A stretch of 25,422 nt of DNA from a virus: IMG/VR virus record IMGVR_UViG_3300025319_000586, positions 1-25,422 of that record; one strand, given 5' to 3'. The position numbers were made by a program, and so were the translations under genes. Of the stretch, positions 22,436 through 25,422 are shown piece after piece (the first letter of the stretch is position 1; the number at the start of each line of letters is the position of its first letter). The notes under the pieces were generated by a model. That model was not told the DNA's origin. It saw only the letters and a list, made by a program, of their open reading frames with translations, and did no database searches.

Positions 22436-22745
22436 AATATTTCATTGTTTTTACAAATGGAACCGATGGTATAAATTTAAAAATAGGATAAGAAAAAAAC
22501 TTCCTGCTTATCATCCAGTGACAGGTCAACCATTAGATTGGGATATTCGTATTTTATTCCGAAATTCATATTATGATATGCAAACAGGGAAAATTGGAGG
22601 ATTCCCCTATTTGCATATAAACCAGATAAGCCCAAAAGGTATGCGTGTGGATGACCGAATATATGAATTTTCTTGGAAGAAAAAACAAATTATTAATACA
22701 TTTGGAAGCTGGGAGAAAACATACTATAGAGGAAATAGACTATAA
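22404..22745 (+). CDS. Unknown 113-residue (or shorter) protein between two glycosyltransferases
   Basis: Not recognised. Aromatic and basic: FHCFYKWNRWYKFKNRIRKK near the start, then YHPVTGQPLDWDIRI and a final TFGSWEKTYYRG. The longest reading starts at a GTG at 22404; ATG at 22413 and at 22425 are in frame and equally possible, and none has a strong ribosome binding site, so coupling to the overlapping upstream glycosyltransferase is likely. The 22425 start would give an 11-base overlap, the most usual arrangement. Its position between two paralogous glycosyltransferases suggests a shared pathway. Confidence 0.65.
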   Translation: MRKMDGIMLSKIFHCFYKWNRWYKFKNRIRKKLPAYHPVTGQPLDWDIRILFRNSYYDMQTGKIGGFPYLHINQISPKGMRVDDRIYEFSWKKKQIINTFGSWEKTYYRGNRL

Positions 22746-22759
22746 AGGAGGTAAAGATT

Positions 22760-23407
22760 ATGGGAATAATAACAATAGCAAGTAATTATTTTAACGAAAT
22801 TGAATCGGCTGAAGCTATGTGGCGATCAGTAGAACCTATTGCTAACCACTGGCTGGTGGTTGATACTGGTTCTATGGATGGCACACAAGAATTATGTAGA
22901 AGTTTAGGAGCTATAGTTGTTGATGATGATATTATTAAGAGAGAGGGTTACGGTCCCGCTAGAACTCAACTAATAGAATTAGCTCCAGAAGATACAGATT
23001 GGGTATTAATAATTGACGGAGATGAAAGGATAATTGAAGAAGATTACGACAAATTTTTAGGACTGTCAGAAAGTTCTTATGATGTTATATGTTTACCAAG
23101 ACAGCATTATAGAGCATGGGACATGAGTATATGCGAGAATCCAGATATTACATTCCATGCAGATTGGCAATGGCGGTTTGTTAGAAGAATTATGGAAAGA
23201 CAGTCAGACGGAAGTAGAAAAAGTAAAATTAAATTTCAGAAAGCAGTTCATGAACATATAACTGGTTTTCAAAGACCTCTACAAAGTTTTGATAATCCGA
23301 GAATTAGACACTTTGGATGGTTAAAATCACCAGAGAGATTAAAAGAAATAGCTGATTTATGCCAAGTATTGTATGAGAAAGATTTGAAGAAAATGAAAAT
23401 AATTTAG
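22760..23407 (+). CDS. GT2 glycosyltransferase (early copy B, short C-terminus)
   Basis: Paralog of the gene at 21722. The same motifs line up: IASNYFNE at the start, DTGSMDGT (35-42), EGYGPARTQLIEL, DWVLIIDGDER (80-90) and AVHEHITGF. AAAGGAGGT precedes the ATG. It is 215 residues, about 22 fewer than its partner: the shared C-terminal helix (ERLKEIADLCQVLYEK) ends after a few residues, and the stop codon TAG lies at the border of a repeat shared with 24254-24273. The catalytic core is complete, so it may still be active. Truncation by the repeat is inferred. Confidence 0.86.
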   Translation: MGIITIASNYFNEIESAEAMWRSVEPIANHWLVVDTGSMDGTQELCRSLGAIVVDDDIIKREGYGPARTQLIELAPEDTDWVLIIDGDERIIEEDYDKFLGLSESSYDVICLPRQHYRAWDMSICENPDITFHADWQWRFVRRIMERQSDGSRKSKIKFQKAVHEHITGFQRPLQSFDNPRIRHFGWLKSPERLKEIADLCQVLYEKDLKKMKII

Positions 23408-23425
23408 GAGTTTTCTTGCCTGAAA
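23406..23425 (+). repeat. Half copy of the GGCAA-hairpin repeat
   Basis: Twenty bases starting AGGAGTTTTCTTGCC are identical to 24254-24273, the 3' half of the full hairpin copy, and similarity continues for a few bases beyond (CTTTATAA against TTCTATAA). The 5' half is missing. It begins inside the stop codon of the upstream glycosyltransferase. Confidence 0.8.
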
Positions 23426-23433
23426 CTTTATAA

Positions 23434-23916
23434 ATGAACATTCTTGCAGCAATTGACATACAAAACCTGTATTATAAATTTTCAATGAAATCTTCTAAAA
23501 TAGATTTCGGCAAGCTAAAACAAAGAATTATTGATGATGTAGTAACAAAAGAGAATGATAATTTAGAATTATTAGCCTTTTTCTCTATCCACCACAAGGG
23601 AGTTGGTCAGGATTTTAAGATAATGCTTGAAAAGTATGGATATATCACTCACGAAAAAGAGACTTTTGATAAAAATAAAAATATGGATGTAGTAATAGTA
23701 AATGAGATATTTAAAAGGCTTATATGTGATGAGAGTTCTTTTGAAGTTTTTGTATTGGTTGCAGGAGATAAAGATTATCAAACACTATTAGATATGGTGA
23801 AATTCAAAGGAAAATATACAATAGTTTATTCTCTAAGAGATGTATTTTCAAGAAAGTTATTAATAGCTGATAAAATCTTCTTATTGGAAGAAGAAGATAT
23901 AATATTAAAATATTAA
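23434..23916 (+). CDS. NYN-domain (PIN-like) ribonuclease
   Basis: The 160-residue protein fits the NYN/LabA/DUF88 nuclease family. Conserved acidic residues line up: Asp8 and Asn11 in AAIDIQNLY, Asp85 in NMDVVIVNEIF, and Asp112/Asp114 in LVAGDKDYQTLLDMV, the last being the family's usual S/A-G-D-x-D-F/Y motif. These would bind the catalytic metal for RNA cleavage in the cytoplasm. No ribosome binding site lies before the ATG, which follows the half repeat closely, although the N-terminus is surely right since the first strand begins at residue 3. Phage NYN nucleases could process phage or host RNA; which is not known. Confidence 0.85.
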   Translation: MNILAAIDIQNLYYKFSMKSSKIDFGKLKQRIIDDVVTKENDNLELLAFFSIHHKGVGQDFKIMLEKYGYITHEKETFDKNKNMDVVIVNEIFKRLICDESSFEVFVLVAGDKDYQTLLDMVKFKGKYTIVYSLRDVFSRKLLIADKIFLLEEEDIILKY

Positions 23917-23936
23917 GAAAAGGGGAAAGAGAAATA

Positions 23937-24182
23937 ATGGATATTAAAAAACAGTTCTGCATAAGATGTGGGAAAGAACTCATAGAAGAATGGAGAGGGA
24001 CATACATAAAAGAAACGGGAGAAAAGAGCTATAGGTTAATATGTCCCGAATTTCCTTGTGAACATAGTCAAGACCTTTATGAGGGACATATTTTTAAAGT
24101 AATACGAGAAGGTTGGTTTTCTCAGACAGACCAATGTCAAAGATGTGGAAAAACCAGAAGATGGGGTGGATATGAGTTTTAA
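23937..24182 (+). CDS. Small zinc-finger-like protein
   Basis: Eighty-one residues with a CxxC near the start (FCIRCGKEL), CPEFPC in the middle and a final CQRCGKTRRWGGYEF: two probable treble-clef or zinc-ribbon type knuckles. An AAGGGGAAAG lies upstream. Similar Cys-rich small proteins are common in phage early regions as nucleic-acid or protein binders; no family is certain. Confidence 0.75.
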   Translation: MDIKKQFCIRCGKELIEEWRGTYIKETGEKSYRLICPEFPCEHSQDLYEGHIFKVIREGWFSQTDQCQRCGKTRRWGGYEF

Positions 24183-24228
24183 ATTTCATATGTAAGTTAT
24201 CAAGTAAAATCTTTCAAGAAAGGAGGAC

Positions 24229-24268
24229 GGCAATTCATCTCCTGTTTAAAAACAGGAGTTTTCTTGCC
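24229..24268 (+). repeat. GGCAA-hairpin repeat, full copy
   Basis: GGCAA/TTGCC ends enclose CTCCTGTTT paired with AAACAGGAG. Similar GGCAATTC ... TTGCC hairpins occur, as far as I recall, at ends of some IS200/IS605-family elements; related copies in this window lie at 19047-19115 (inverted, larger loop) and 23406-23425 (half). It is in the 125-base gap before the DDDIPF gene. Nothing else is seen there apart from that gene's ribosome binding site. Confidence 0.7.
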
Positions 24269-24307
24269 TGAAATTCTATAATATTAAGTAAAAGAGGTGA
24301 GAAAGTT

Positions 24308-24760
24308 ATGTTCACGATAAATTCAGAAATACAACAAATCATCAAAGAAATCAGGAAAGCACCTAATGCAGATTTCTACTTACGAGATATTAAATATCAA
24401 TGCGATGAAGAAGGTTGTTGGGATACAGGATTAATTAGTATATATAATCCAAAGACAAAATATTCTTTAACTTATGCCTGTCATTGTGAAAGAGGATTCA
24501 ATTATCAATTATCTATTTTACATTGGGAAATAGAGAATTATTACAAAAGACCCTTTTTAAACTTCCCCAGACCAATGGTATGTATCAGAATCTACGATCC
24601 TATATCTGGGAAACATAATTTCGCATGTAAAAGAACTTGTCCTGATGAAAGAAAAGAATTATGTTTAGACTTTAATCAATCTATTGTTCCTATGCTTTAT
24701 AAAAAATATTGGACAAAAACAAAAAAATACAACAAAAAAGATGATGATATACCTTTTTAA
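24308..24760 (+). CDS. Cys-rich protein with an SSB-type C-terminal tip
   Basis: The 150-residue protein ends KKDDDIPF. DDDIPF is the exact acidic tip by which bacterial single-stranded DNA-binding proteins recruit RecQ, PriA, Exo I, RecO and others. The body is not an SSB: it has a probable zinc site (Cys32, Cys37, Cys58, Cys60), a second Cys group (92, 107, 111, 119) and no recognisable OB fold. AGAGGTGAG precedes the ATG. It lies just before the replication-initiator-like gene. The inferred role is to bring host SSB partners to phage DNA, or to block them. The tip is seen directly; the function is inferred. Confidence 0.78.
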   Translation: MFTINSEIQQIIKEIRKAPNADFYLRDIKYQCDEEGCWDTGLISIYNPKTKYSLTYACHCERGFNYQLSILHWEIENYYKRPFLNFPRPMVCIRIYDPISGKHNFACKRTCPDERKELCLDFNQSIVPMLYKKYWTKTKKYNKKDDDIPF

Positions 24761-24776
24761 AAAATTAAATCTCTCC

Positions 24777-24804
24777 TTGACATTAATTAAATAACGGATA
24801 ATGA
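24777..24804 (+). promoter_or_regulatory. Possible promoter of the structured RNA
   Basis: A consensus -35 TTGACA (24777-24782) is followed after 16 bases by TAATGA. GATAAT with a 14-base and TGATAA with a 19-base spacer are alternative -10s. Transcription would begin just before the pseudoknot RNA. The -35 is clear, the -10 is not. Confidence 0.45.
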
Positions 24805-24814
24805 TAAAAATTTA

Positions 24815-24926
24815 GGATGGTATTTATAATATCCAGAGAAAATCAAATACAACGCAGAAAAACACAAATCACCAATATATTTGTGGAAGAGACCAACCAT
24901 CCGCTCGTTTTCTGCGTTGCTTTTTT
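24815..24926 (+). ncRNA. Structured RNA with a predicted pseudoknot and terminator
   Basis: Three helices are seen directly. CAACGCAGAAAA (24850) pairs perfectly with TTTTCTGCGTTG (24919) over 12 bp and is followed by CTTTTTT, an intrinsic terminator. Inside it, CACAAAT pairs with ATTTGTG. GGATGGT (24815-24821), upstream of the stem, pairs with ACCATCC (24896-24902) inside its loop, which makes a pseudoknot. The poly-U ends just before the ribosome binding site of the next gene. It could be a small RNA ending there, or an attenuator that controls the replication gene. No family is recognised. Confidence 0.65.
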
Positions 24927-24937
24927 AAAGGAGTAAT

Positions 24938-25422
24938 ATGAGATACCAAAAAATATATACTCAAATATGGCAGGATGAAAAATTTACAAAATTAGATATT
25001 GATTCTCAAATTTTATTTCTTTATTTGCTTACTTCTCCTCATTCAAATGCAATTGGCTTTTATTCCCTTCCAATAGGGTATATTCATGCTGACTTATATT
25101 GGTCAATAAATAAGGTTAAAAAAAAACTTACCCAACTTATTCAAAAGAATTTTATATTATATGACGAAAAAAATTCTATTATACTTATCAAAAATTATTT
25201 TAAGTTTAATCCGATTGATAATCAAAATCTTTTTATCTGTGCTATTAAAATTTTAAATAGTCTACCAAAAAACTCTTTAATTTCATATATCAAACCATTT
25301 ATTGAACCTCTTTTTAATAAATATCAAAGCCCCTACCCTAGCCCCTTCAAAGCCCCTACCCTAGCCCCCCCGAACTCCGAAGCAGTACCAGAAACAGAAA
25401 CAGAAACAAAAGAATATATATA
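24938..25422 (+). CDS. Replication-initiator-like protein (partial)
   Basis: The gene runs off the window after 161 codons. The N-terminal domain (YTQIWQDEKFTKLDIDSQILF, then SLPIGYIHADLYWS with NKVKKKLTQLIQ) has the pattern of phage replication initiators with a winged-helix DNA-binding start, where W-x-D-x-K-x-x-x-L opens the domain and a dry helix-rich segment reads the origin. The visible C-terminal part is a Pro/Ser-rich linker (from about residue 130), encoded by GC-rich repeats. AAAGGAG precedes the ATG. A C-terminal DnaD or helicase-loader domain would be expected beyond the window. Confidence 0.72.
   Translation, partial: MRYQKIYTQIWQDEKFTKLDIDSQILFLYLLTSPHSNAIGFYSLPIGYIHADLYWSINKVKKKLTQLIQKNFILYDEKNSIILIKNYFKFNPIDNQNLFICAIKILNSLPKNSLISYIKPFIEPLFNKYQSPYPSPFKAPTLAPPNSEAVPETETETKEYI
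25326..25368. repeat. Two 20-bp direct repeats inside the replication gene
   Basis: AAAGCCCCTACCCTAGCCCC occurs twice, 23 bp apart, in an otherwise AT-rich gene. The period is not a multiple of three, so the copies code for different peptides and selection on the DNA is more likely than on the protein. A further GAAACA hexamer repeat follows at 25390-25410. This is a candidate origin (iteron) region. Confidence 0.72.

Noticed and set aside
22344-22529. Minus-strand frame in the early glycosyltransferase region
   Set aside because: Antisense to expressed genes, no start signal.
23572-24007. Minus-strand frames opposite the NYN and zinc genes
   Set aside because: AT-rich shadows without ribosome binding sites.
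24308-24760. Calling this gene a single-stranded DNA-binding protein on its DDDIPF end
   Set aside because: No OB-fold pattern and eight cysteines; only the tip matches SSB.

Overview
The window is part of an AT-rich tailed-phage (or prophage) genome. Most genes carry a strong AGGAGG-type ribosome binding site, so the host is probably a low-GC bacterium; I cannot name it. A divergent promoter region at about 18946-19133 splits the window. Everything to its left is a minus-strand late (packaging, head, tail) operon. Everything to its right is a plus-strand, presumably early/replication, operon. No tRNA, CRISPR array, integrase or lysis gene is visible, so the lifestyle is undetermined.

Late operon, read right to left: large terminase (18945-17632), two small unknown proteins, an HTH/zinc protein, a radical SAM enzyme, a portal fused to a minor head protein (15394-13232), a promoter plus attenuator-like leader (12984-12851), a ChaB-protease-scaffold polyprotein with a probable nested scaffold start, a decoration protein, the major capsid protein and a small unknown protein. 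A five-gene surface-chemistry cassette follows (9513-3934): a GT4-GT9 fusion, a GT2-like glycosyltransferase, two methyltransferases and a SPASM-type radical SAM enzyme. After it come the head-tail connector genes (DUF1320/gp36-like, Mu gpG-like, gp37-like), a tail tube protein, a tail assembly chaperone with an apparent -1 frameshift, and the first codons of what may be the tape measure protein. The head module is Mu-like, but there is a tube protein and no sheath gene in the expected interval, which suggests a non-contractile tail. The cassette lies between capsid and connector genes and is translationally coupled to its neighbours, so modification of virion proteins is a reasonable hypothesis.

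Early side, left to right: an extended -10 promoter with a possible leaderless 24-codon leader ORF and a long hairpin, a small membrane protein, an unknown 267-residue protein, an intact IS605-type TnpB element (20417 to about 21684), two paralogous GT2 glycosyltransferases around a small unknown protein, a NYN-domain nuclease, two cysteine-rich proteins (the second ends in the SSB-type tip DDDIPF), a structured RNA with a predicted pseudoknot and terminator (24815-24926), and the start of a replication-initiator-like gene with 20-bp direct repeats that may be origin iterons.

The strongest leads are the virion-modification cassette with two radical SAM enzymes, the pseudoknot RNA before the replication gene, the SSB-tip mimic on a non-SSB protein, the attenuator-like leader before the capsid protease, and the duplicated, frameshifted tail chaperone.
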